From Cellvibrio sp. PSBB023 (lineage in GTDB: Bacteria; Pseudomonadota; Gammaproteobacteria; Pseudomonadales; Cellvibrionaceae): a stretch of 64,000 bases of DNA. Position numbers and translations under genes: made by a program. Positions 8,864-16,991 of the stretch are shown one piece after another (positions within the stretch are counted from its first letter, which is position 1; every line of letters starts with the position of its first letter). The notes beneath the pieces are model-generated. The model was not told the DNA's origin. It made no database searches and saw only the letters and a list, made by a program, of their open reading frames with translations. Location: contig NZ_CP019799.1 of NCBI RefSeq assembly GCF_002007605.1, forward strand, positions 3,512,001 to 3,576,000, given 5' to 3'.

Positions 8864-9751
8864 ATGAAAGACCATCTGGCTCCCCTCCTCGTTAAACTGT
8901 TCGCGCGCTTGCCGCTGTGCCTGTTGCGCGTGCTGGGTAATCTGCTTGGCCGCTTTATGTGGTTGCTCAATGGCCGCGCGGCCAAAATCACCCGCGAAAA
9001 TATCCGCTTGTGTTTCCCTGAGTTGACCCCTGTCGACCAGACGGCATTAGCCAAACAAAGCCTTCAGGAAACGGCAAAAACTGCCATGGAGGCCGGTGCT
9101 ATCTGGCGCAATTCATGGGCATGGCTGGACGGCAAAATTGTCACCAAAGAGGGTGATGATGTGTTGCGCAGCAAGCTGGCGCAGGGTAAGGGTGTATTGG
9201 TGCTGGCGCCGCATCACGGTAATTGGGAGGTGGTTGCGCCCTATTTGGCGAGTGTGGCCAACTTGACGGCCATGTACCAGCCACTTGAGAACCCCAAAAT
9301 GGACGAACTGGTGTTGGCGGGGCGCAGCAAGCTGAATATCTCCATGGCGCCAACCAATCGCAAAGGCGTGATGATGCTTTTTAAGGCACTGCAGGGCGGT
9401 ACGATTGTGGGCATCCTGCCCGACCAGGTACCGGCCAAAGAGGCGGGTGGTGAAGTGGCTCCTTTTATGGGGCAGCCTGCACTGACAATGACCTTGGTAC
9501 ATGGATTGGTTCAGCGCACCGGCTGCGCCGTGTGTTCCTGTTACGCCGAGCGAGTGGACGGCGGGTTTAAAATTGTGGTGATGGAGGCTGATCCGGCTAT
9601 TTATAGCGAGGATCTGCAAACCTCGGTGGCCGGTTTGAATGCCAGTGTGGCCGCCTGTGTAAAACGTGCGCCGGCGCAGTACCAGTGGGAGTACAAACGC
9701 TTCCGTCGCCTGCCGCCTGAGTATCCAAAGTGCTACCAATTTAAACGATAA
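8864..9751 (+). CDS. Lipid A biosynthesis acyltransferase (LpxL/HtrB family)
   Basis: This enzyme adds a secondary acyl chain to lipid A at the inner membrane, using acyl-ACP. The 295-residue protein has the family HX4E catalytic block in APHHGNWEVV (H117, E122) and the later GILPDQVPAKEAGG motif. The N-terminal stretch LFARLPLCLLRVLGNLLGRFMWLL is the usual membrane anchor. Orthologue naming (lpxL, lpxM or lauroyl/myristoyl specificity) cannot be settled from the sequence alone. It stands alone between a terminator and the following lipoprotein gene. Confidence 0.9.
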   Translation: MKDHLAPLLVKLFARLPLCLLRVLGNLLGRFMWLLNGRAAKITRENIRLCFPELTPVDQTALAKQSLQETAKTAMEAGAIWRNSWAWLDGKIVTKEGDDVLRSKLAQGKGVLVLAPHHGNWEVVAPYLASVANLTAMYQPLENPKMDELVLAGRSKLNISMAPTNRKGVMMLFKALQGGTIVGILPDQVPAKEAGGEVAPFMGQPALTMTLVHGLVQRTGCAVCSCYAERVDGGFKIVVMEADPAIYSEDLQTSVAGLNASVAACVKRAPAQYQWEYKRFRRLPPEYPKCYQFKR

Positions 9752-9846
9752 ACCCCGATGCGAGGGTGTTTTAGCAAACACCAGCGGCTACAATTAGTGC
9801 ACTTGTAATCTTAATAATGTTTTCTTTGAAACTTCCGGTTGTGGTG

Positions 9847-10638
9847 ATGAATAAAAATACTCTGTTGATGGCAGGTCGCTCGGCGCGCACCCTGACCTTT
9901 GCCGCCATGGCGGTGGTATCCCTGAGCGCGTGTACCCAGCAAAAACTGGTGCAAACCCAAGCAGAATTAAATACCGCACGCGAGTGCATAGTTAAACAAG
10001 AAGCGCAGAGCCAGTTGGTGACACAACAACAGGCAACGCTCATCGAGCAATTACAAAAAGTGCAAACCCAGCTCAATGTGCAGCAGACTATTTTGCAAGA
10101 GCGCCCGCAAGTAGTTCACATGAGCACGCCCAAAATGGATTGCCCACCGCCGCCACCCGTGAAGAAAAGTGCTGCCAATGAACAGTTGTTGACCGATAAG
10201 CAAATTGTCGGCTTGCGCGAACAAGCGCTGATTGCGGGGCTAAATGTGGTGATGCAGGCACGAATCAGCACCAATGTGGGTTATTCGGTGATTGATGCGC
10301 GCAATATCCAGATGTTTGAGCGCAATAGCGAAGAGTGGGTGCGCTTTACCATTTATAACCCCGAGACCAAAGAGCCCCATGTATTGGAGCGCAAGCGTTT
10401 GCGTTTCCAGACAGTGCAAACTGCAACCAGCCCCAACCCGGATCGTCGCCCGGTGGTAGAAATCCGTTTTACCATCGGCAAGCTCAGCCAGCGCGGTGAG
10501 TTTGTACTGGCAGATCGCAGCGACTCTGAATTTCCCATCCTGATTGGTCGCAACCTGCTGCGCGATGTGATGCTGGTGGATGTGAGCGGCAACAACCTCG
10601 CCCCCCTGCAGCGCACCGATGAGTCTGCAAAAAACTAA
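9847..10638 (+). CDS. Retropepsin-like (RimB/Zn_protease family) lipoprotein, active site lost
   Basis: The C-terminal half matches the family often annotated as ATP-dependent zinc protease, a retropepsin-like fold that travels with RimK-like ligases. Starting at 9847, the 263-residue protein has a lipoprotein signal (AVVSLSAC, cysteine at residue 29), a coiled-coil Gln-rich stretch (about 30-90), a proline run, and then the beta-rich domain from about 115 onward (ISTNVGYSVIDARNIQMFER, EWVRFTIYN, VLERKRLRFQTV, VEIRFTIGKLSQRGEFVLADR, ILIGRNLLRDVMLVD). Where family members carry the I-D-T-G-A active-site loop, this one reads I-S-T-N-V (10264-10278), so the catalytic aspartate is absent. It heads a three-gene cluster with the 7TM protein and the ATP-grasp ligase. 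Confidence 0.8.
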   Translation: MNKNTLLMAGRSARTLTFAAMAVVSLSACTQQKLVQTQAELNTARECIVKQEAQSQLVTQQQATLIEQLQKVQTQLNVQQTILQERPQVVHMSTPKMDCPPPPPVKKSAANEQLLTDKQIVGLREQALIAGLNVVMQARISTNVGYSVIDARNIQMFERNSEEWVRFTIYNPETKEPHVLERKRLRFQTVQTATSPNPDRRPVVEIRFTIGKLSQRGEFVLADRSDSEFPILIGRNLLRDVMLVDVSGNNLAPLQRTDESAKN

Positions 10639-10654
10639 CGCCAATTAATTCCAG

Positions 10655-10673
10655 GCCGGTGCGCTGCACCGGC
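10655..10673 (+). other. Intra-operon hairpin
   Basis: GCCGGTGC (10655-10662) and GCACCGGC (10666-10673) form a perfect 8-bp stem with a three-base loop, between the retropepsin-like gene and the 7TM gene. There is no T-run, so it is more likely an RNA-processing or stability element than a terminator. Confidence 0.6.
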
Positions 10674-10705
10674 TGTGCAAGACCCGCCTGTTAAGGATGT
10701 TCCCA

Positions 10706-12295
10706 ATGAAAAAACCCTCCCGTGCCCCGTTTTATACTGTGATTGGCCTGTTGATTCTGGTCGGTCTGGGGACTGCCTGGATGCGCCACAGCCAAATGGA
10801 GATTCCATTTATCCCCGGTGTGCAAAAACCGGTATGGCTGATTGAAGCGCGTATCGACTTTGATGCAACTGGTGAGCCGGTGACCGCTCGCCTGGGGCTG
10901 CCCGATAGCCCGCCCGGTTATCGCAGCTTTAGCGAGCAAGCGGCCGCGCCCGGCTACGGTTATTCCGTGGTCAGTGAAAATGGCGTGCGGCGCGGCGAGT
11001 GGTCCAAGCGCGAGGCGCAAGGCCCGCAAACCATCTATTACAAAACCCAGTTCATGGAAGCGGAAGATGCCCATTCCAACGAGGTGCTGGAAGAACCCTT
11101 GAGTCGGTTGATTGACTGGGACGGTTCATCGCAAGAGACGGCCGCACAACAGGTATTGGATACGGCCTGGGCAAAATCCAGCAGCCCGCGCAGTTTGGCG
11201 CGCGAGCTGATCAAGCTGCTCAACAGCGAAACCCTGGATCAAAATGCGGCGCTTTTGCTGGCGGCCCAGAGTGAAAAATCCGTGCTGCTGGAAAAACTGC
11301 TCAATCAAGCGGGCATTCCTGCCCGCCCGGCACTGGGGTTGTATCTGGAAGATGCGCGTCGTCACCAGAACCTGACTCGGTTGGTACAGGTGTACGACAA
11401 CAGGCACTGGGTGCTGTTTAACCCCTACACCGGGGAGCAGGGTGTACCGGAGAACTTGTTGCTGTGGCATACCGGCGGCGAATCCATCCTGGATGTGGCG
11501 GGCGGCAACCGTTCGCGCGTGAGTTTCTCCATGATCCACCAAACCGTACCGGCACTGGATCTGATCAAAGCGCAAAACAAAGACAGTATTTTCAGCGTGC
11601 TTAGCATCCAACACCTGCCCATTGAAGAGCAGAGCATGTTTAAGCTCTTATTGCTCCTGCCTATAGGGGCGCTGGTTGTGGTGTTTATGCGCATTATTAT
11701 CGGCCTCAAAACCTCGGGCACCTTTATGCCCATTTTGATTGCCATGGCCTTTTTGCAGACCTCGCTGGTGTTAGGTTTGGTGAGCTTTATTACTGTCGTG
11801 GCAATGGGGCTAGTGCTGCGTACCTACCTGTCGCGGCTCAACCTGTTGCTTATCTCGCGGATTGCGACCCTGGTTGTGCTGGTGATCTTTATCATCTCGG
11901 TGCTTAGTTTGGTCGGTTACCAAATGGGGCTGAATACCGGTATGACTATCACCTTCTTCCCTATGATCATCATCGCCTGGACTATTGAACGTATGTCCAT
12001 CCTGTGGGAGGAAGAGGGTCCCAAGGAGGTCATGGTGCAAGGTGGCGGCAGCCTGTTAGTGGCGGTGCTGGCCTATGCCTTAATGCAGCTGTCGATGGTG
12101 GGTCACCTGACCTTCAACTTCCCCGAACTGAACCTGGTAGCACTGGCGCTGATCATGCTGATGGGTCAATACACTGGCTACAAACTCTCTGAATTGCGCC
12201 GTTTCCGCGCCATGGTGGATGAGAGCGGCAAGTTTGTTGAACCGGCGAAAACCCAGGAGAAGGCCAGCGAGCCAACCAAAGGAGCCGGTGCATGA
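10706..12295 (+). CDS. Inactive transglutaminase-like protein with 7TM C-terminus
   Basis: This 529-residue protein matches the architecture in which a catalytically inactive transglutaminase-like periplasmic domain is fused to a seven-helix membrane domain. One N-terminal helix (FYTVIGLLILVGLGTAWM) is followed by the soluble region (about 30-310), with RSLARELIKLLNSE, QAGIPARPALGLYLED and NRHWVLFNPYTGEQG, then a helix cluster from about 315 to 500. ATG 10706 is chosen because AAGGA (10693-10697) is spaced eight bases before it; an ATG at 10697 lies too close. The last four bases overlap the ligase gene (ATGA). The family always accompanies the next gene, which suggests a membrane-linked peptide-tagging system; its substrate is unknown. 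Confidence 0.85.
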   Translation: MKKPSRAPFYTVIGLLILVGLGTAWMRHSQMEIPFIPGVQKPVWLIEARIDFDATGEPVTARLGLPDSPPGYRSFSEQAAAPGYGYSVVSENGVRRGEWSKREAQGPQTIYYKTQFMEAEDAHSNEVLEEPLSRLIDWDGSSQETAAQQVLDTAWAKSSSPRSLARELIKLLNSETLDQNAALLLAAQSEKSVLLEKLLNQAGIPARPALGLYLEDARRHQNLTRLVQVYDNRHWVLFNPYTGEQGVPENLLLWHTGGESILDVAGGNRSRVSFSMIHQTVPALDLIKAQNKDSIFSVLSIQHLPIEEQSMFKLLLLLPIGALVVVFMRIIIGLKTSGTFMPILIAMAFLQTSLVLGLVSFITVVAMGLVLRTYLSRLNLLLISRIATLVVLVIFIISVLSLVGYQMGLNTGMTITFFPMIIIAWTIERMSILWEEEGPKEVMVQGGGSLLVAVLAYALMQLSMVGHLTFNFPELNLVALALIMLMGQYTGYKLSELRRFRAMVDESGKFVEPAKTQEKASEPTKGAGA

Positions 12296-13329
12296 GTCAG
12301 GCTCCCGCGAATGCAAACGCACCAGCGGCCAGCCCTGCGCCAGCCGCTCCCGCCGGTATCAAACGCTGGTGGAATTCTTGGGTCAGCCCCTGGCGCTTGA
12401 AGCGCATGGGCATACTCGGCATGAACTGTCGCAACCATGACTTTATCGCCGCCTATAACCCGCGCAGTTTGTTTCCTTTGGTGGATAACAAACTCAAGAC
12501 CAAGCTGCTGGCGGAAGAATATGAAGTCGCCACACCCAAATTGTTTTTTGTGGTGCATGCACAGCACGAAATCGCCACCATCGAAGACAAGCTCATGGCG
12601 TTGGAAGCCTTTGCCGTCAAGCCTGCAAAGGGCTCAGGCGGTAAGGGGATTCTGGTAATTATTGGCCGCCGTGGCGATAACTTCATCAAGTCCTCAGGGG
12701 TGGAGATCACCATCGAAGATATCCGTCGCCACATGACCAACGCACTGGCAGGTCTCTACTCGCTGGGCGGTAAACCGGATGTCGTGATCGTTGAGGATCT
12801 CATCCAGTTCGATGACTACTTCAAGGACTACTCCTACGAAGGTGTACCGGATATCCGCATCATCATCTTCAAGGGCTACCCGGTGATGGCCATGCTGCGC
12901 CTTGCGACCCACAAGTCTGACGGCAAAGCCAACCTGCACCAGGGAGCAGTAGGGGTTGGATTGGATATAGCCACTGGCCGTGCACTCAAAGCCGTGCAGC
13001 ATTCCAAACCGGTCACCCACCACCCGGATACCAAGCGCGCACTCAATGAAATCCAGATTGCCGACTGGCGCAACTGGCTTCTGTTGGCCTCCAAGTGCTA
13101 CGAAATGACTGGTCTCGGCTATATCGGCACCGACCTGGTACTGGACAAGGTGCGTGGCGCCCAACTGCTGGAGCTCAATGCGCGCCCCGGCTTGGCCATC
13201 CAAGTCGCCAATGGTCGCGGCCTGCTACCGCGCTTGCGCCATGTTGAATCCCTCAAAGAACGCATGCACCGCACCGCCGAACAGCGGGTGGAATATGTGA
13301 TGAAGACGTTTACGGCGGATGGGTTGTAA
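12292..13329 (+). CDS. Alpha-L-glutamate ligase-like ATP-grasp protein
   Basis: This is a RimK-related ATP-grasp enzyme expected to form an amide or peptide bond using ATP. In the 345-residue protein the ATP-grasp signatures are VKPAKGSGGKGILVI (P-loop-like glycine stretch), VIVEDLIQFDDYF, DIRIIIFKGYPVMAMLR and a metal-binding LLELNARPGLAIQVANG. The N-terminus is an Ala/Pro-rich tail of about 25 residues. It overlaps the upstream 7TM gene by four bases, and the three-gene set is conserved as a unit in many Gammaproteobacteria. The acceptor molecule is not known from the sequence. Confidence 0.88.
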   Translation: MSQAPANANAPAASPAPAAPAGIKRWWNSWVSPWRLKRMGILGMNCRNHDFIAAYNPRSLFPLVDNKLKTKLLAEEYEVATPKLFFVVHAQHEIATIEDKLMALEAFAVKPAKGSGGKGILVIIGRRGDNFIKSSGVEITIEDIRRHMTNALAGLYSLGGKPDVVIVEDLIQFDDYFKDYSYEGVPDIRIIIFKGYPVMAMLRLATHKSDGKANLHQGAVGVGLDIATGRALKAVQHSKPVTHHPDTKRALNEIQIADWRNWLLLASKCYEMTGLGYIGTDLVLDKVRGAQLLELNARPGLAIQVANGRGLLPRLRHVESLKERMHRTAEQRVEYVMKTFTADGL

Positions 13330-13340
13330 TTCGTCGTTAT

Positions 13341-13370
13341 CCATCGCCCGATAGCATTATCGGGCGATGG
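13341..13370 (+). terminator. Hairpin, probable terminator of ligase operon
   Basis: A perfect 13-bp stem (13341-13353 with 13358-13370) encloses a four-base loop directly after the ligase stop codon. The downstream T-run is poor (TGTTTCC), so termination may be partial. Confidence 0.65.
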
Positions 13371-13423
13371 TGTTTCCATTCCTGCCCAAACCTTGTTCCA
13401 CATCAAACCCTGCAAAAAATTGC

Positions 13424-13437
13424 TTGATTGAAATCAA
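13424..13437. promoter_or_regulatory. Anr/FNR-type box
   Basis: TTGATTGAAATCAA is a perfect match to the FNR/Anr consensus TTGAT-N4-ATCAA. If it acts at the classic -41.5 position, transcription would start near 13472 and an AATCTA (13461-13466) would serve as a weak -10 element. The first downstream gene is the 39-residue membrane protein at 13529. Confidence 0.7.
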
Positions 13438-13528
13438 AAACCGCTGGGCGCAAAGCGCGCAATCTACTCCTGAAGGCACTGCATCCCATGTAACAACGCA
13501 GTGCTATAACCAAGATGGAGAAGACATC

Positions 13529-13648
13529 ATGTTAGTATCAGGCATAGTTGCAACCGGTTCGTTAGTCGCCTTGTTAGTCGTATTATTTGCGGCAGGTGTG
13601 GCATTGGCAGCGGTGGACAAACACTTTGATGCAAATCGCCAGCATTAA
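13529..13648 (+). CDS. Small single-span membrane protein (39 aa)
   Basis: This short gene starts at an ATG preceded by GGAGAAG at a good distance. It encodes 39 residues, with one hydrophobic helix covering about residues 3-28 (VSGIVATGSLVALLVVLF and onward) and a charged tail DKHFDANRQH. It could be an accessory subunit of a respiratory complex or a small regulatory membrane protein; the Anr/FNR-type box about 90 bases upstream favours induction at low oxygen. No named family is recognised. The frame also stays open upstream, but only this start has a ribosome-binding site and a coherent protein. Confidence 0.65.
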   Translation: MLVSGIVATGSLVALLVVLFAAGVALAAVDKHFDANRQH

Positions 13649-13742
13649 TAGCACCTTAGTCGCCCACTGAGCCTGGGCATACATGGAGCTGCTTGCCGGT
13701 CTGCGCCTATAATGCGCAGACTCAATAAGGTAATTGCGCTCC

Positions 13743-15131
13743 ATGTCCTATTCACCGGTTACGTATCGCCAGGATTTATCGGCGACCAGCACAGCCACTA
13801 CAGCAGCTGTTACCGCTGCTGCTACGCATTCAAAGAGTAGTTTGCGCATCGCACTGCTTGGCTATCGCAGCCACCCGCATGTGGGCGGGCAAGGAATTTA
13901 TCTGCATTACCTCAGCAAAGCGCTGGTGGATTTAGGCCACAGTGTGGATGTCATTTCCGGCCCGCCTTATCCCGAACTCGATTCGCGTGTGCACTTGATT
14001 CAATTACCAAGCCTCGATTTATACGCGCACCCCAATCCCACTCGCGCCCTGCGGCCTAAACATTTCCTGTCGCTCGCGGATTTTTACGAGTGGTGGAGTA
14101 AAGTGAGCGGCGCCTTTGGTGAGCCTTACTCATTCGGTCGACGGTTGAGCGCGCATTTTAAAAAACAGAAACCGCAGTACGATATTGTCCACGACAACCA
14201 AAGCCTTTGTTACGGCTTACTGGATTTGCAAAAACGCGGTGTGACTGTCATCGCCACTGTGCATCACCCGATTACCCAAGACCGCGATCTCGCTCTGGCT
14301 GCCGCCACCGAAAAAGGCCAGCGCTGGTTAATCAATCGCTGGTACAGTTTTTTGGCGATGCAAAAAAACGTGGTGCAACAACTCAAGCATGTCATCACTG
14401 TTTCACACCAATCGCAGCGCGATATCACCGCCGCATTTGATCGCCCGGCGCAGCATATTCAGGTGATTCCCAATGGTGTTGATGCCAATATTTTTAAACC
14501 TTTGGATATTATCGCGCGCAGTCCCTTTCGCCTGATTACCACCGCCTCGTCCGATCAGCCCTTAAAAGGCTTGAGTGTACTCTTGCGTGCGCTGGCACAA
14601 TTGCGTAGTGAATTTTCCGAGCTGCATTTAATCGTGATCGGAAAACTAAAAGAAAATGGTGAAACACAAAAGGAATTGCAGGCGCTAAATTTGCAAGACG
14701 TAGTGCAATTTAAATCCGGTATCAGCAATCAGGAACTCGTCGAAGAATATGCACAGGCGAGCATCGCTGTAGTGCCTTCACTCTATGAAGGTTTTGGTTT
14801 GCCCGCTGCAGAAGCCATGGCCTGCGGTGTGCCACTTATTTGCAGCGACGGTGGTGCATTGCCAGAAGTCGTGGGTAATGCGGCGCACTTGGTGCGCGCC
14901 GGCAATGTGGATGATTTACAAAGTGCACTGCGCGAATTATTGATGGACGATAACGCGCGCGAACAACTAGGTGCCCAAGGTCGCGCGCATATCCTGCAAC
15001 AATTAAGTTGGGATTGCGTCGGTAAAAAAATGGAAGCTTATTACCAGCAGGTGTTGCAACAACAAGCACAGGGTATATCAATAGAAGATCGTAAATTATC
15101 GCGTGGGCAAGTACAAAATGCTTACGATTAA
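13743..15131 (+). CDS. Glycosyltransferase family 4 protein
   Basis: This is a GT-B fold retaining glycosyltransferase, probably acting on a cell-surface glycan or lipid-linked sugar from a nucleotide-sugar donor. The 462-residue protein has an N-terminal Rossmann half with the glycine-rich HPHVGGQGIYLHYLSKAL and the C-terminal GT4 motif VPSLYEGFGLPAAEAMACG, in which the EX7E glutamates lie. SSDQPLKGLSVLLRALAQL is the typical linker start. ATG 13743 is preferred over TTG 13734. It overlaps the methyltransferase gene by 14 bases, making a compact three-gene cluster. Confidence 0.87.
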   Translation: MSYSPVTYRQDLSATSTATTAAVTAAATHSKSSLRIALLGYRSHPHVGGQGIYLHYLSKALVDLGHSVDVISGPPYPELDSRVHLIQLPSLDLYAHPNPTRALRPKHFLSLADFYEWWSKVSGAFGEPYSFGRRLSAHFKKQKPQYDIVHDNQSLCYGLLDLQKRGVTVIATVHHPITQDRDLALAAATEKGQRWLINRWYSFLAMQKNVVQQLKHVITVSHQSQRDITAAFDRPAQHIQVIPNGVDANIFKPLDIIARSPFRLITTASSDQPLKGLSVLLRALAQLRSEFSELHLIVIGKLKENGETQKELQALNLQDVVQFKSGISNQELVEEYAQASIAVVPSLYEGFGLPAAEAMACGVPLICSDGGALPEVVGNAAHLVRAGNVDDLQSALRELLMDDNAREQLGAQGRAHILQQLSWDCVGKKMEAYYQQVLQQQAQGISIEDRKLSRGQVQNAYD

Positions 15132-15867
15132 TTTTCGCGATTTTCCGCTCAATGACGGTGATCTGGTGTTGGATCTGGGCTGCGGCGAAGGCCGCCATGT
15201 GATCAACGCTTATTTGCACGGCGAGGTTACTGCAATCGGTGTCGATTTAAACCACCGCGATTTGCTCACCAGCCGCGAACGCTTTTTACCTTTCGCCCAA
15301 GCTTCGGGCACTAAACAAATTTATCTACAACAGGCCGATGCGACCCAATTGCCCTTTGCCGATCACAGCATCGATAAAATAATTTGCAGCGAAGTGCTGG
15401 AACATATTCCCGACTACCAAGGTGTGCTTGCCGAAATCGAACGTATCTTAAAACCCGGAGGTCTTCTTGTCATCACCGTGCCGCGTGCTTGGCCAGAAAA
15501 AATATGTTGGTGGTTAAGCCATGAATACCACCAAGTTGAAGGTGGCCATATCCGTATTTTTAACGGGCAACATTTGCGCCGTGAAATAGAAAAACAATCG
15601 TTTCAATTTTATAAACGCCACTGGGCCCATGCACTGCATTCACCTTTCTGGTGGTTGAAGTGCCTTTGGTGGAAAACCCAGGATACAAATCTGCTAATCA
15701 AAGGCTATCACCGGCTGTTAGTCTGGGATCTAATGGAAAAGCCCTGGCTAACGCAAACACTGGAAAAATGGCTGAATCCGATTATGGGAAAAAGTGTGGT
15801 GATGTATTTTCAAAAAATTAACTCCTCCCCTTTGCAAAAGGGGAGGCCGGGAGGTGATAACTCTTGA
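15118..15867 (+). CDS. Class I SAM-dependent methyltransferase
   Basis: The 249-residue protein has the SAM-binding motif I VLDLGCGEGRHV, an acidic residue at the end of strand 2 (AIGVDLN), and IICSEVLEHIPDYQGVLAEIERILKPGGLLVITVP, the usual methyltransf_11 pattern. Its substrate is unknown but probably a glycan or lipid intermediate made with its neighbours. ATG 15118 lies inside the end of the glycosyltransferase gene. The C-terminal residues SSPLQKGRPGG are encoded by a REP-like repeat (15822-15854), and the stop overlaps the next gene's TTG start by four bases (TTGA), so the repeat seems to have reshaped this end. Confidence 0.85.
   Translation: MLTINFRDFPLNDGDLVLDLGCGEGRHVINAYLHGEVTAIGVDLNHRDLLTSRERFLPFAQASGTKQIYLQQADATQLPFADHSIDKIICSEVLEHIPDYQGVLAEIERILKPGGLLVITVPRAWPEKICWWLSHEYHQVEGGHIRIFNGQHLRREIEKQSFQFYKRHWAHALHSPFWWLKCLWWKTQDTNLLIKGYHRLLVWDLMEKPWLTQTLEKWLNPIMGKSVVMYFQKINSSPLQKGRPGGDNS
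15822..15854 (+). repeat. REP-like palindromic repeat, half copy
   Basis: This is a C-rich arm, TTTGCAAAA, and a G-rich arm ending in GGCCGGGAGG. It nearly matches 38452-38483. It lies within the 3' end of the methyltransferase gene and supplies the ribosome-binding site of the next gene. Confidence 0.8.
15849..15858 (+). promoter_or_regulatory. Strong Shine-Dalgarno deciding a TTG start
   Basis: GGGAGGTGAT lies eight bases before the TTG at 15864 when measured from GGAGGT. Part of it is the end of the REP-like repeat. It is the reason for accepting TTG as the start of the toroid-protein gene. Confidence 0.75.
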
Positions 15868-16970
15868 AAAATTTATTACTCACTAAAGGATTTTTCCCTG
15901 AGTCGCTCCTGCGTCCAACCATCAATTATATTTTGCAAACCCAATTACCCAACGGCTGCATCCCCTGGTTCACTGGCGGCAAAGCTGATCCCTGGGATCA
16001 TATCGAAGCAGCTATGGGTTTAACCATTGGCGGTGAATTAGCAGCTGCGCGTCGCGCCTACCAATGGCTTGCACAAGAACAACTGGAAGACGGCAGTTGG
16101 TGGGCAAATTATCTTGGCGATGAGCCAGTTGATAAAAACCATCGTGAAACCAATTTTATCGCCTATATCGCCACGGGCGTTTGGCATTATTATTTGGTGA
16201 CAGAAGACAGAGCGTTTCTGCGCGAGTTTTTCCCATCCGTAAAAAAAGCCATTGAATTCGTATTGCGCTATCAGGCGCCGACGGGTGAAATCTATTGGGC
16301 AGTCGCTGAAGATGGCAGCGCAAAAAAAGATGCGTTAGTAACGGCGTCAAGCTCAATTTATAAAAGCCTTGAATGCGCCATTTTAATCGCACAGACACTG
16401 GGCGAAGAGTCAGCTGATTGGTATAAAGCCTATCAACAATTAGGTAATACACTGCGTCATCACCCCGAATGTTTTGACCGCACCTGGGAACCCAAAACCC
16501 GCTTTTCTATGGATTGGTTCTATCCCATTCTGACGGGAATTGCTCAGGGCAGATCTGCACAGCAGCGCATCGACAGCAAATGGCAAACATTTGTTGAACC
16601 CAATATCGGCTGCCGCTGCGTCAGCGATGAACCCTGGGTAACCGTTGCGGAATCTTGCGAATTAACACTGGCGCTACTTGCTGCGGGCGAACACGCCAAA
16701 GCCGTCAATTTATTTAGCTGGTTATTTCAATTTATGGATGAAGATGGTGGCTACTGGACCGGCTACAACTTCCGCGATGATGTCATCTGGCCACGCGAAA
16801 AAACTACCTGGACCACCGGCGCAATATTATTAGCCGCCGACGCCCTCACTGAACACACAGGTGCCGCGCGGCTTTTTATTCAATCTTCACTGGTTACTCA
16901 ATCCACATTGATGGTGGAATCTGCGGTGGATAAAAAAGACCAATCACTGCACGCCAAAACCGAACACTGA
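15864..16970 (+). CDS. Alpha/alpha-toroid (prenyltransferase-like) protein
   Basis: This 368-residue protein resembles prenyltransferase / squalene-cyclase-like or six-hairpin proteins: repeated helical units with IPWFTGGKADPWDHIEAAMGL, QLEDGSWWANYLG, APTGEIYWAV and DEDGGYWTGYNF. Such folds occur in terpenoid cyclases and in glycoside hydrolases of the six-hairpin type, and no diagnostic catalytic motif (for example DXDD) is seen, so function is open. The start is TTG at 15864 behind an excellent ribosome-binding site. Position after a GT4 and a methyltransferase suggests a shared role in making or trimming a glycan. Confidence 0.72.
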   Translation: MKNLLLTKGFFPESLLRPTINYILQTQLPNGCIPWFTGGKADPWDHIEAAMGLTIGGELAAARRAYQWLAQEQLEDGSWWANYLGDEPVDKNHRETNFIAYIATGVWHYYLVTEDRAFLREFFPSVKKAIEFVLRYQAPTGEIYWAVAEDGSAKKDALVTASSSIYKSLECAILIAQTLGEESADWYKAYQQLGNTLRHHPECFDRTWEPKTRFSMDWFYPILTGIAQGRSAQQRIDSKWQTFVEPNIGCRCVSDEPWVTVAESCELTLALLAAGEHAKAVNLFSWLFQFMDEDGGYWTGYNFRDDVIWPREKTTWTTGAILLAADALTEHTGAARLFIQSSLVTQSTLMVESAVDKKDQSLHAKTEH

Positions 16971-16991
16971 CTTTTTAAGAAACTAGCGACT

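Noticed and set aside
13708..13713. TATAAT ahead of the GT4 gene
   Set aside because: A perfect -10 hexamer, but no acceptable -35 at 16-18 bases upstream (the position reads GGAGCT). Not called as a promoter.
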